Shown: positions 33,064-43,074 of the stretch, piece by piece
Numbering within the stretch: the stretch's first letter is position 1
How the letters are laid out: the number at the start of each line of letters is the position of its first letter
Source: Brassica napus
Lineage: Eukaryota > Streptophyta > Magnoliopsida > Brassicales > Brassicaceae
Assembly (NCBI RefSeq): GCF_020379485.1
Contig: NW_026015192.1
Location: 1 to 64,000, forward strand
Direction of reading: 5' to 3'
DNA: 64,000 bases
The notes under the pieces: generated by a model
What the model saw: the letters and a program-made list of their open reading frames with translations, nothing else
The model's database searches: none
What the model was told of the DNA's origin: nothing
Position numbers and translations under genes: made by a program

Positions 33064-33553
33064 TAAACACTTTTGTGTTTAGAGAATGATTCAAACAACC
33101 ATAGATACTTAGATTCAAAGATTAAAGAGATTAAGAGATTTTAGTGAGAGAATCAAGAGAGAGAGAGTCAAAAGTGTTTTTTTAATTAATTTAATGTCTC
33201 AGATACAAGATATATATGAAGAGATAAGGCTAATACAAAAGGGATTTCGAAATCCATAAGCATGTGAGGTCAATGGACAGGCTGGAGCTCCTTTTGCTTC
33301 ACATGCTTGGACAGGCTGTAAAAGTGCTTTACTTTTCCAGCTATGACCAGACCTTATCCAAACACCTCCTCCCTTATCCAGACTCATCTTGGGCGTGATC
33401 CCCTTTACCATAAGGGTCCAATGTAACTTCCCAAGCCTTTACCTTAGTTACCACAGTAAAACTAAAGTTACTGTGGTAAATTCCCAAAGTTACTCTATGC
33501 CCCAATACTCTTCCTCTATCAATGTATCTTCTCTCCATCCTCTTATCTCAACA
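33064..33553 (-). repeat. 3' LTR of E5
   Basis: 490 bp; minus strand TGTTGAGATAAGAGGATGGA to CACAAAAGTGTTTA. Dyad TTACCACAGTAAA/GTTACTGTGGTAA at 33448-33479. The termini are TG...TA. Confidence 0.93.
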
Positions 33554-33583
33554 CTCCCCCTCAAGCTTGACCATGTAGAACAA

Positions 33584-33663
33584 GTCAAGCTTGGAAACCA
33601 TGAAGATCTCCCTCATTGAAAACCTCACCAAGGAAAACCCATTGGGATAAAACCTTGATGAGG
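33584..33663 (-). promoter_or_regulatory. 3' untranslated RNA hairpins of E5
   Basis: Hairpin 1 at 33623-33663 (minus-strand arms CCTCATCAAGG and CCTTGGTGAGG around an inner CCCAATGGG). Hairpin 2 spans 33562-33593 (arms CAAGCTTGAC and GTCAAGCTTG) and overlaps the polypurine tract. The entry covers hairpin 1 and the distal arm of hairpin 2. Confidence 0.65.
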
Positions 33664-33695
33664 GAAAAAGAGTGGAGACTCCATGGTTAAGGGGA

Positions 33696-36600
33696 TCAGC
33701 TCCTGGGAGTAAGATCAATGAGCCCAAGCCTAGAAAGTATGGACTCCATTGTCTTTAATCTCGCTGCCTTAGTAAACACATCAGCCAGTTGATCCTCACT
33801 CCTTGTATAACATGGCAGAATCACTCCTAAGATAATCATCTGCCTCACCTTGTGACAATCCACTTCTATGTGCTTCGTTCTCTCATGAAAGACTGAGTTA
33901 GAAGCAATATGGATAGCTGCTTGATTGTCACAGTGCATTGTCATAGGAGTACTCTGCTCAATCTCCAGATGCTTCAAGATACCCTTGATCCACACCAACT
34001 CGTTTGTCAACTTCAACATAGCCCTATATTCAGCCTCAGCACTTGAACAAGAGATGACCTTCTGCTTCTTACTCTTCCAAGTAACCAGGTTCCCTCCAAT
34101 GAATGTACAATAGCCAGTAGTTGATCTCCTGTCCACTCTATCTCCTGCCCAATCAGCATCACAATAGCCCACTACTTCTGTGCTGCCATTGCATCCCATC
34201 CAAACTCCTTGACCAGGCGTGCCACTCAAATACCTCAGTATCCTATCAACCATCTTCCAGTGATGTACCCTTGGCGCCTGCATATGCTGACTCACTTGGT
34301 TTACAGCAAAACATATATCTGGCCGTGTGATGGTCAAGTAGATCAGCTTGCCAACCATCTTCCTGTATAGCTTAGGATCCTCAAACAACTGCTTCTCTTC
34401 AACCTCCCCCTCACGCAGAACCTTATATCCCTCCTCAAGGGGTGTTTTAGCTATCTTTCCTCCAAGCACATCAGTCTCCTTCAACATATCCATAGTATAC
34501 TTCCTTTGAGACATAAACAAACCCTCCTTTGATCTGCATATCTCAATGCCCAGAAAATACTTCATCTCTCCCAAATCCTTGATGTCAAACACAGATTTGA
34601 GAAACTCCTTAGTAGCTTGAATCCCTGCCTTATCACTCCCTGTGATAATCAAATCATCCACATACACTAGAATCACAATGATCCCTGAAGGTCCTGTCAA
34701 AGTGAAGAGAGTGTGATCTAATTCAGACTTCCTAAAGCCTCTCCCATTGAGTGTTGTACTCAGCTTCCTGTACCAAGCTCTAGGTGATTGTTTCAACCCA
34801 TATATTGCCTTCTTCAATCTCAAAACATTCCCTGGCTTTACTAGATGCTCAAGACCAGGAGGAGGAAGCATGTATACCTCATCTTCTAGCTCACCTTGTA
34901 AGAAAGCATTCTTCACATCCATCTGCCACAAATCCCACTCCAAGTTTGTTGCAATGGACAACACAATCCGAACTGTATGTAGCTTAGCTACTGGTGCAAA
35001 GGTATCAATGTAATCCTCTCCATAGGTCTGTGTAAATCCTCTTGCAACCAATCTGGTCTTCTTCCTATCAATCTGTCCATTTGCAAGATACTTGATTGTG
35101 AAGATCCATCTACTAGATACAGCTTTCTTTCCCTTAGGCAGCTCACTCTCATACCATGTATCATTTTTGATCATAGCACCTGCTTCAGCTCCCACTGATT
35201 CTTTCCATTCCTTGTCTAACATAGCTTCTTCATAAGTCCTTGGTACATAACTCTCATCTAGACTAATCATAAAGGCATAATGCTCCTCTGGAAACTCAGC
35301 AAAGGAACACACGGCTTGAGAAGGATGCTCCACAGCCTGGGCATTGTAGTACACTCTCGTGTTTACCCAGTTGGAAGGATCCCTCTTTATCCTTGTGCTC
35401 CTCCTCAAAGCTTGAACCTGATCTTCAGTTTGCACACTAACCGGCTCCACTTGCTCTTCTTCTGAACTGGCCGGTCTGACTTGTTCTTCTACACTAGACT
35501 GAACCTCATCCACTTCTCCACTAGACTGAACCTCATTGTTCGCAACTTCTTGTGATGTATCTTGATCATGAAGACCTGAATCCTCTTGGTTTTGCTCTTG
35601 CTCACCAGATTCAGTTCCATTCCCCCTCTCATGATCAAGAGGAGTTGTTCTTCCAGCTCCACCACTCTGATTGGGAGACTCCCTCCTTCCGGTTTCCTGA
35701 TCCTGGGATAATCCTATCCCGAGCTTCTCTAACAACACTCTCAGTATTGTTGCCTTATCAGATGGAGCTTGAGACAAATCCTTCAGATTTTCCCACTCCT
35801 TTTCTTCATAATAACCTTTTGTTTCAACAAACTTCACTTCTCTAGATACCATCACTCTCCTTGCTTCAGGATCATAGCACTTGTACCCCTTCTGAGTGAT
35901 AGAGTAACCAATGAACATAGCCTTAGTACTCTTTGCCTCCAGCTTGTTTCTCTGCTCTCCTGGAACCATGACATAGCACACACACCCAAAGACACGTAGA
36001 TGATCAATGACAGGTTTGCTCTTGTTCAACACTTCAAATGGAGACAGATTCTTCAATATCTTGGTTGGAACCCGGTTGATGAGATAGCAAGCAGTCTGCA
36101 CAGCATCACTCCAAAAACGTTTTGGGACATTTGCATGAAACATCATCGATCTAGCAACCTCCATCAAGTGCCTGTTCTTCCTCTCAGCTACACCATTCTG
36201 CTGTGGTGTATAAGGGCAGCTAGTCTGATGCACAATCCCATGCTTGGCTAGATGATTCTTGAAGGCATTGCTGATGTATTCACCTCCATTATCTGATCTC
36301 AGTACCTTCACAGTAGCATTGTATTGATTAGATACATATGCTTGGAAGTTCATAAATGCTTCTAGCACCCTATCTTTAGATGGAAGCAATGTAAGCCAAG
36401 TATACTTAGACTTCTCATCAATGAATGTCACAAAGTACTTCTGGCTATCTCTAGACAAACAAGGAGCCGTCCACACATCTGAATGAACTAGATCAAAGCA
36501 ATGCTCATAAGTAGTTTCTGAACTTGGAAACACAGTCCTACAATGCTTTCCTAATATGCAAGCCTCACACTCTAAGTGATTAAATGACATATTAGGCATG

Positions 36601-37979
36601 ATCAATTCAATTGCACGAGCATGAGGATGTCCCAATCTAGCATGCCAAGTCATACTATCACACCTATCAACAGCACTACTTAAGCACACAGAATCAAGGA
36701 GTTTAGAATTCTTAGCCATTTGAAGATGGTATAGCTGATTCTTGCTGTCTCCTCTGCCAATAACTCTCCCAGTCTTCAAATCTTGAAACTCAACTTCATC
36801 AGGTCTGAATACTACTTGACAATCAAGATCAATGGTAGCTTTCTTCACAGATAATAGATTTGAAGTGAACTGAGGCATGTAGAAGGCAGCTGTGTCCTTC
36901 TCAAACAGTTTTAGCTTTCCCACTCCTTCTATTGGGATCATAGCACCATTAGCTATCATAACACTCCCTGTTGCAGCCTTGATCTCACTTATAAGCCTCC
37001 TATCACTGATCATATGATGGCTTGCTCCAGAATCAATCACAATGGGTTTAGAAGCTCCGGATTGTATAGCATGCTTCCTGCTTGCTGCTAAGGCTTGTAC
37101 TTGTTCCATGAACACTCTCCATTCTTTCCTGGTGATGCGATCATCAGCTCCACTCCCTTTCTCCTGCTCTTTTAACACCCCACTGTCTTCTACTGATTCC
37201 CCCATGTAGGCTGAGTAAGAACACTCTCCCACAACTCTCTTCCTACCCTTTCCTATGTTGATAGAAGCTTTGGATAGCATTCTGCACCTCCTCTTCTTCC
37301 GGAAGCCCTCACTCCTACTCCCGGTTAGCCTCCATGAGCTCTCACTCCTACTCATGGTTAGCTTCTGGAAGCTCTCACTCCTACTCCCAGTTGGCTTCCA
37401 TGAGCTCTCACTCCTACTCATGGTTAGCCTCTCATCATCTCTCATTATCTCATACGCCCTTCTTATAAGCACACAGATCTCTTCCATTTCCGGAAGCTGT
37501 TCCCCTCTTAGAACCATCTCCACCAGCCACCCATATGATGACTCCATGCTCGCCAAGAGCTTCAAGACTGTCGCTTGCTCTTGTGTAGTATCCCCATCCA
37601 CATGGGATCTCAACCCTTGTAGTTCAACCCACAAATGTTGTAGCTTCCTCACATGATTATTGAACCCTTCTCTTCCTGGTTTAACTTCACTAATCACCTT
37701 CTTGACTTCATACACTCTCCTAAGACTGATCTTGTTCTCATAAACATCTTCAATCTTCTCAAGCAGTGTACTTTCTTCAAGACTAAAGCAATCTCCATTT
37801 GTTTCTCTTGCTGTCTGATCTTTCTCAGCAGCTTTACCCATCAAAGACTCTTTCTTCTCATGGTTTCTCCAAACTCCACACCTTTTCAGTGTTGTTTTCA
37901 TCTGTGAGAACCACCCCCACTCATTCCCTCTCTCTTTCTTCTCTTCACGCCTTGTTGTACCAGATTGAAGCAGCTCCAT
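33696..37979 (-). CDS. gag-pol: Copia Gag-Pol polyprotein, intact (E5)
   Basis: 1427 codons from ATG, uninterrupted and near the usual copia length. Gag-like region to about residue 300, with a duplicated serine/arginine-rich segment at about 185-228 (SRSESSW, SRSESF, SRSESSW, SRSEGF) and no CCHC zinc knuckle. Protease DSGASHHM (Asp316). Integrase finger WHARLGHPH and CEACILGKHC (about 445-480), then catalytic Asp501, Asp563 (RSDNGGEY) and Glu599 (QQNGVAERKN). Acidic linker about 740-860. RT from about 930, with YVDD at 1106-1109. RNase H with CDADWAGD (1273-1280), SSAEAEYRA, CDNQAAIH (Asp1351) and SEDQLADVFTKA. The protein would be cleaved by its own protease and act in cytoplasmic particles and the nucleus. 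The Gag part differs from E1, while integrase onward is nearly identical to it. Confidence 0.95.
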   Translation of the reverse strand: MELLQSGTTRREEKKERGNEWGWFSQMKTTLKRCGVWRNHEKKESLMGKAAEKDQTARETNGDCFSLEESTLLEKIEDVYENKISLRRVYEVKKVISEVKPGREGFNNHVRKLQHLWVELQGLRSHVDGDTTQEQATVLKLLASMESSYGWLVEMVLRGEQLPEMEEICVLIRRAYEIMRDDERLTMSRSESSWKPTGSRSESFQKLTMSRSESSWRLTGSRSEGFRKKRRCRMLSKASINIGKGRKRVVGECSYSAYMGESVEDSGVLKEQEKGSGADDRITRKEWRVFMEQVQALAASRKHAIQSGASKPIVIDSGASHHMISDRRLISEIKAATGSVMIANGAMIPIEGVGKLKLFEKDTAAFYMPQFTSNLLSVKKATIDLDCQVVFRPDEVEFQDLKTGRVIGRGDSKNQLYHLQMAKNSKLLDSVCLSSAVDRCDSMTWHARLGHPHARAIELIMPNMSFNHLECEACILGKHCRTVFPSSETTYEHCFDLVHSDVWTAPCLSRDSQKYFVTFIDEKSKYTWLTLLPSKDRVLEAFMNFQAYVSNQYNATVKVLRSDNGGEYISNAFKNHLAKHGIVHQTSCPYTPQQNGVAERKNRHLMEVARSMMFHANVPKRFWSDAVQTACYLINRVPTKILKNLSPFEVLNKSKPVIDHLRVFGCVCYVMVPGEQRNKLEAKSTKAMFIGYSITQKGYKCYDPEARRVMVSREVKFVETKGYYEEKEWENLKDLSQAPSDKATILRVLLEKLGIGLSQDQETGRRESPNQSGGAGRTTPLDHERGNGTESGEQEQNQEDSGLHDQDTSQEVANNEVQSSGEVDEVQSSVEEQVRPASSEEEQVEPVSVQTEDQVQALRRSTRIKRDPSNWVNTRVYYNAQAVEHPSQAVCSFAEFPEEHYAFMISLDESYVPRTYEEAMLDKEWKESVGAEAGAMIKNDTWYESELPKGKKAVSSRWIFTIKYLANGQIDRKKTRLVARGFTQTYGEDYIDTFAPVAKLHTVRIVLSIATNLEWDLWQMDVKNAFLQGELEDEVYMLPPPGLEHLVKPGNVLRLKKAIYGLKQSPRAWYRKLSTTLNGRGFRKSELDHTLFTLTGPSGIIVILVYVDDLIITGSDKAGIQATKEFLKSVFDIKDLGEMKYFLGIEICRSKEGLFMSQRKYTMDMLKETDVLGGKIAKTPLEEGYKVLREGEVEEKQLFEDPKLYRKMVGKLIYLTITRPDICFAVNQVSQHMQAPRVHHWKMVDRILRYLSGTPGQGVWMGCNGSTEVVGYCDADWAGDRVDRRSTTGYCTFIGGNLVTWKSKKQKVISCSSAEAEYRAMLKLTNELVWIKGILKHLEIEQSTPMTMHCDNQAAIHIASNSVFHERTKHIEVDCHKVRQMIILGVILPCYTRSEDQLADVFTKAARLKTMESILSRLGLIDLTPRS

Positions 37980-38243
37980 TTTCTTTAGCCTAAAGCAACA
38001 ACCTTTAGCCTAGATCTTCCCCCAAATGCTTCTAATCTCACACGCCAAGCTTACCAACTAGCTAGACCCCTCTTCTGACCTTGAGAAACACCTAAACGGA
38101 CTCCCTTGAAGCTGACTCTCCAAAAGAAACACCAACAGACACAAACTTGACTTTTAAAGGATCTAGCTCTTGAAAAATCTCAAGAACTCTCAAGAACACT
38201 CAAGAACATTTAGAAAAACGAAATCACTCTCTCCTTTTCAAGG

Positions 38244-38261
38244 AACCTGGCTCTGATACCA
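38244..38261 (-). other. Primer binding site of E5
   Basis: Minus-strand TGGTATCAGAGCCAGGTT immediately next to the 5' LTR end. A leader of about 280 bp with CTTGAG-type repeats (38176-38212) separates it from the ATG at 37979. Confidence 0.92.
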
Positions 38262-38748
38262 TAAACACTTTTGTGTTTAGAGAATGATTCAAACAACCAT
38301 AGATACTTAGATTCAAAGATTAAAGAGATTAAGAGATTTTAGTGAGAGAATCAAGAGAGAGAGACTCAAAACTCCATTAATTAATTTAATGTCTCAGATA
38401 CAAGATATATATGAAGAGATAAGGCTAATACAAAAGGGATTTCGAAATCCATAAGCATGTGAGGTCAATGGACAGGCTGGAGCTCCTTTTGCTTCACATG
38501 CTTGGACAGGCTGTAAAAGTGCTTTACTTTTCCAGCTATGACCAGACCTTATCCAAACACCTCCTCCCTTATCCAGACTCATCTTGGGCGTGATCCCCTT
38601 TACCATAAGGGTCCAATGTAACTTCCCAAGCCTTTACCTTAGTTACCACAGTAAAACTAAAGTTACTGTGGTAAATTCCCAAAGTTACTCTCTGCCCCAA
38701 TACTCTTCCTCTATCAATGTATCTTCTCTCCATCCTCTTATCTCAACA
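38262..38748 (-). repeat. 5' LTR of E5
   Basis: 487 bp, the promoter copy. Dyad TTACCACAGTAAA/GTTACTGTGGTAA at 38643-38674; AAGCATGTGA (38453-38462) facing TCACATGCTT (38494-38503); GATTTCGAAATC at about 38439-38450; TATA box at 38405-38412. Confidence 0.93.
38405..38412 (-). promoter_or_regulatory. TATA box of the E5 LTR promoter
   Basis: ATATATAT on the minus strand, about 145 bp upstream of the primer site and downstream of the CACATGCTT dyad and TTCGAA palindrome, the same order as in the E1 LTR. Confidence 0.55.
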
Positions 38749-38753
38749 GATCC

Positions 38754-39590
38754 AAGGAAGGTTTATTCATGTCCCAAAGGAAGTATACACTTGATCTTTT
38801 GAAAGGTGCAGGTGCTTATGGAGGCAAGACTGCAAGGATGCCTATGGAGGATGGTTACAAAGTCCCACGAGAGGGGGAGATTGAAGACAGCAAACCTTAT
38901 CAGGATCCTAAACTATATAGAAAACTAGTTGGCAAATTGATCTATCTTACCATAACTAGACCTGACATTTGTTTTGCTGTCAATCAGGTGAGTCAACATA
39001 TGCAAGTTCCTAAGGAGCATCATTGGCGCATGGTGGAGAGGATCTTGATGTATCTCAACGGCTCACCTGACCAAGGAATATGGATGGGTTGCAATGGAAG
39101 CACTGAAGTGGTTGGATACTGTGATGCAGATTGGGCTGGTGATAGAGCAGACAGGAGATCAACCACAGGCTATTGCACATTCATTGGAGGCAACTTGGTG
39201 ACATGGAAGAGTAAGAAGCAGAAGGTGGTCTCTTGCTCAAGTGCAGAAGCTGAGTATAGAGCTATGCTGAAGCTTACCAACGAGTTGGTGTGGATCAAAG
39301 GCATCTTGAAGCATTTGGAGATTGATCAAGCCACACCAATGACAATGCATTGTGATAACCAAGCAGCCATTCACATTGCATCCAACTCGGTGTTTCATGA
39401 GAGGACCAAGCACATTGAAGTTGATTGCCACAAGGTGAGGCAAATGATCATCCTAGGAGTCATCTTGCCATGTTACACGAGGAGTGAAGATCAGTTAGCT
39501 GATGTGTTCACCAAGGCTGCAAGACAGAAGACAATGGAGTCCATTCACATCAGGTTGGGCCTCATTGATCTTGGGAAGAGAAGGAGCTGA
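38754..39590 (+). pseudogene. Copia RT end and RNase H, second piece (H_R)
   Basis: Continues the frame broken at 33063: KEGLFMSQRKYTLDLLKGAG, then LYRKLVGKLIYLTITRPDIC, CDADWAGD, SSAEAEYRA, CDNQAAIHIA and ADVFTKA, ending at TGA after GKRRS. No stop or frameshift. Nearly identical to the same part of H_L (20011-21378). Confidence 0.88.
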
Positions 39591-39622
39591 TCCTCTTGGC
39601 TGTGAGGTCTTTACTCTTTTTC

Positions 39623-39722
39623 CCTCATCAAGGTTTTGTCCCAATGGGTTTTCCTTGGTGAGGTTTTTAATGAGGAAGATCTCATAGCCATCCAAGCTTA
39701 GGCTTTTACAAAGCTAAGCTTG
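39623..39722 (+). promoter_or_regulatory. 3' untranslated RNA hairpins of H_R
   Basis: Hairpin 1 at 39623-39663 with arms CCTCATCAAGG and CCTTGGTGAGG. Hairpin 2 with arms CAAGCTTAG (39693-39701) and CTAAGCTTG (39714-39722), running into the polypurine tract GAGGGGGAG. Both arms of hairpin 2 differ from the E-type hairpin in a paired manner. Confidence 0.65.
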
Positions 39723-39730
39723 AGGGGGAG

Positions 39731-40320
39731 TGTTGAGATGAGTTGAGACATGTGAAGTAAAGACACAAAGGAGTTGAGAACATAAGGAGAGCAAAAGGGT
39801 TAAGAGGCTGAATAAGGTGAAGGGGATGGTACGGATGGAGAGGCCGTACCAGGCCGTACAAGTGACCAGGCCGTACAAGGTGAAAGCGGTCAAGTAACTA
39901 TCCAAGTAACTTTGATGTACTGAGGAGAAGTTACACTCGGCCAAGACCTTATCCGAACGTTGAGAGGATAAGGAAGGCATGGCTTGACAGCTAGGACAGG
40001 CTGGCAAGGGCTGGAAAGGAAGAGCATCTGGTCTTGGATAAGAAAGATGCTTCAAACGTGTGGAGACACCCATTGGCCGGTTCAAATTAAAGCTTAGGCT
40101 CCCTTTTGACTCTACATGCTTATGATTTCGAAAACCCTAAGTGGATGGATCTATATATATGTAATCTCATCCCTTAATAAAGATTAGACAGTTCTAAACA
40201 ATCTCTCTCTATACTCATTTCATTATGATTCTCCATTAGTCTCTAATCTGTCTCTTAATCTCTTATTCTCTTCTATAATCCTTTCTAAACTCAGATAATC
40301 ATCTATATCCTTAAATCTTA
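39731..40320 (+). repeat. 3' LTR of H_R
   Basis: 590 bp, TGTTGAGATGAGTTGAGACA to CCTTAAATCTTA. CCGTAC/GGTACGG cluster at about 39827-39882. It abuts E1' gag sequence (AAGATCAAGTTATC) at 40321. Confidence 0.87.
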
Positions 40321-40512
40321 TAAAGATCAAGTTATCAAGTGAAGAAAGGGAGAGAAAACAAGTGGATCTGGTCAGATTGGGTAGAGACAGCTTTGGAAAG
40401 CTGTGGGATTTGGAGTAATCATGTAAAGGAAGAGCCTTTAAAGGTGAGAGCTGCTGAGAAAGATCAGACAGCAAGTTTGAAGGAGATTCAAGTAAAGGTA
40501 GAACCTTTAAAG
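40321..40512 (+). pseudogene. Gag fragment of E1'
   Basis: Corresponds to E1 22030-22220: GRENKWIWSDWVETALESCG, then AAEKDQTA. It ends in CCTTTAAAG at the E3 insertion, and gag resumes at 51707. The start codon is absent. Confidence 0.85.
40508..40512. repeat. Target-site duplication of E3
   Basis: TAAAG here and at 51702-51706. The undisturbed site in E1 (about 22213-22225) reads CCTTTAAAGGAGG, confirming the insertion. Confidence 0.94.
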
Positions 40513-41046
40513 TGTTGAGATGAGGAGATGAAGATGAGGAGATGAAGAGTTGATACATGGATAGAGGAAGGGATTTGGAGCAGGCAGTATCTTTGGAGAT
40601 TTACCACAGTAACTTTATTGTTACTGTGGTAACTGAGTTAAAAGACTTGGAAAGTTACCTTGCATCCATTTGGAGAGTGAAACACGCCAGGGGGAGTTTG
40701 GATAAGCAAGGAGGAGTTTGGATAAGGTCTGGTCAAGGGAAGAAAGCTTTAGACAGGCTGGCACAGCTGGAAAGCTAAAGCAAGATACCCAAGCATGTGA
40801 GGAACCTTATTGGCTACTTTAAATCAAGCATCTTTGACTACACATGCTTGTAATCTCCACTAGACTGAACCTGGACGATCTTGATGTATCTCTTATCTAT
40901 ATATGTTGTAAACTCTCTCATTAATCAATCTGATGGAGTTTTGAGCCTCTCTCTCTCTATTCTCTAAAATCTCTTAATCTCTTTGATATCTTGATCTGAT
41001 TATCTCTGATTGTTTGAATCATACTCTTAAAACACAAAAGTGTTTA
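40513..41046 (+). repeat. 5' LTR of E3
   Basis: TGTTGAGATGAGGAGATGAA to ACACAAAAGTGTTTA, 534 bp. Dyad TTACCACAGTAAC (40601-40613) / GTTACTGTGGTAA (40620-40632). TATATAT at 40898-40904 is the likely TATA box. A GATGAGGAGATGAA duplication is present at its start. Confidence 0.92.
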
Positions 41047-41064
41047 TGGTATCAGAGCCAGGTT
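41047..41064 (+). other. Primer binding site of E3
   Basis: TGGTATCAGAGCCAGGTT-type site directly after the LTR. The leader has TGTTCTTGAG repeats at about 41111-41146. Confidence 0.9.
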
Positions 41065-41208
41065 GTTCAAACAGGGGAGAGTGTGATTTCGTTTTTCATA
41101 AAAATCTGGGTGTTCTTGAGTGTTCTTGAGTGTTCTTGGTGTTCTTAACTTCTGGGTTTCATTATCTTTGTGGCGTGAGAGTTTCTGGTGAATCCAAATC
41201 ATCTCAAC

Positions 41209-43074
41209 ATGGAAATGGAACACAGACCTGAGTTAACTATGAAGACTGAAGAGGAGAGGCATGGCGAGTGGTCAACGTGGGCCAAAAGAGCTTTGGAAAG
41301 CTGTGGGTTATGGAGCAGTCATGGAAAGGAGAAGCCTTTACAAGAGATGACTGCAAATGAAGGTCAGGCGTGGAGCCTGAGGTCTGAAGAAAGAGCTGTT
41401 CAAGGAAATCACACAAGATGTGAGACTGGAGCAGTTTGTGGGAGTATATCTGGTCTGAAGAAGGGCCGTGAGGTCAAGGGAACTCGCAGCAGCTGTAAAA
41501 GAGGAGCAGAAGAACTTCATCAGCTTGTGGGAAAGCTGGAATATCTGTGGAAGGAGTTGAGTGTCTGGAGAACAAGGGCATCAGACCCGGAGATGATACA
41601 AAAGAGGATGGAGCAAGATGTAGTCTTGAGTCTTCTAGTCAGCTTAAACTCATCATATGGTCAGCTGATTATGCAAGTGATCAAAGGTGAAGAGCAAGCA
41701 GATGTGGATGGGTTGTGTGACTTGATTCAATCAGCTTATGATGTTCATGAGAAGAACAAGAAGTGGATCAAGAGGAGGAATGGTACAAAGTGTAAGAGAG
41801 CAAGCCTGAGGAGATTGTCCAAGATATGGATCCGAGGAAGAAAGACTAGGATGAAGAGGAAACAACTTGAAGTGGAACTGGAAGTGATCAAGGAGATTCA
41901 GCAACTGATGGTGTTGGGAGAATGCTCCTACTCAGCATACATGGGAGAAACAGTAGGAGACAGTGCGGATATGAGAGGAATGGATACCAAGAGGGCAGAT
42001 GAGTGTGTGACAAAGAAGGAATGGGATGAGTTTGTTAAGCATGTGTATGCTTTGGCTACGACCCGGAGTCTGGGTGCTCCTGCCAAAGCATCCACATCTA
42101 AACCCATCATCATTGACTCTGGAGCAACACACCACATGATCAGTGACAAGAGCCTAATCAGTGAGGTTACAGCAGCAACAGGGAGTGTAGTGATAGCCAA
42201 TGGTACCAGGATCCCAATAGAAGGAGTGGGAAACCTCAAGCTGTTTGAGAAGAACTCCACTGCCTTCTACCTACCTCAGTTTACATCCAATCTAATCTCA
42301 GTTAAGAAGGCTACAGTTGATTTGGATTGTCAAGTGGTTTTCAGACCAAATGAAGTTGAGTTCCAGGATTTGAAAACTGGAAGGGTTATTGGCAGAGGAG
42401 ACAGCAAGCATCAGCTCTATCATCTACAAACAACTGAGGCGTCTAGCCCTGTGGGGTCTGTGTGTTTAAGCAGCACAACGGATAGGTGTGATAATCTCAC
42501 ATGGCATGCAAGGCTGGGACATCCTCATGCCAAGGCAATTGAACTGATTCTACCAAGTATGGCGTTCAATCACTTGGAGTGTGAAGCTTGTATACTTGGA
42601 AAGCACTGTAGGACTGTCTTCTCAACATCAGAAACCAGATATGAGAATTGCTTTGATCTGGTGCATTCAGACGTGTGGACAGCTCCCTGTATGTCTAGAG
42701 ACAGCCATAAGTACTTTGTGACATTCATTGATGAGAAGTCAAAGTACACATGGATCACCATGATTCCCTCCAAAGACAGAGTCCTAGAAGCCTTCATGAA
42801 CTTCCAAGCATATGTGACTAACCAGTACAATGCCACTGTGAAGATTCTGAGGTCTGATAATGGAGGAGAATACACTAGCAATGCTTTCAAGAGTCATCTT
42901 GCAAAGCATGGGATTGTGCAACAAACTAGCTGTCCTTACACACCACAACAAAATGGGGTGGCTGAGAGGAAGAACAGACATTTGATGGAGGTTGCGAGAT
43001 CAATAATGTTCCACATGAATGTCCCTAAAAGGTTTTGGAGTGATGCTGTTCAGACCGCTTGCTATCATCAATAG
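41209..43074 (+). pseudogene. gag-pol: Copia Gag-protease-integrase, first part (E3)
   Basis: The position of the family's start codon holds GTG (TCTGGTGAATCC, where E2 has TCTGATGGATTC), so the first usable ATG is about 41209. Gag is longer than in E1/E2 and has the best-preserved helix region: ELHQLVGKLEYLWKEL, LLVSLNSSYGQLIMQVIKGE and LIQSAYDVHEKNKK. No CCHC knuckle. Protease DSGATHHM, integrase finger WHARLGHPHAKAIEL and CEACILGKHC, then RSDNGGEY and QQNGVAERKN follow. Loss of TC in TGCTATCTCATCAA near 43066 shifts the frame and brings TAG at 43072-43074. Confidence 0.88.

Larger units (their letters stand above)
33064..38748 (-). mobile_element. E5: complete Ty1/copia element, likely autonomous
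   Basis: 5685 bp on the minus strand with 5' LTR 38262-38748, primer site, one open gag-pol frame, both 3' hairpins, polypurine tract (plus-strand CTCCCCCTCAAGCTTG, 33554-33569) and 3' LTR 33064-33553, flanked by GATCC duplications. All parts needed for retrotransposition are visible. The LTRs agree except for one short block near 33168-33185 against 38372-38386 and a few single bases. The block difference looks like a local conversion or copying slip rather than age. Confidence 0.93.
32383..40320 (+). mobile_element. H_R: 3' half of a Ty1/copia element carrying E5
   Basis: Pol from the RT N-terminal region onward, polypurine tract and 3' LTR, split by E5 at 33063/38749 with a GATCC duplication. 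The left half of the element (5' LTR, gag, protease, integrase) is missing at the junction with N. On the right its LTR abuts gag sequence of E1', so H_R probably inserted into E1'. It is the near-identical inverted counterpart of H_L. Confidence 0.85.
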
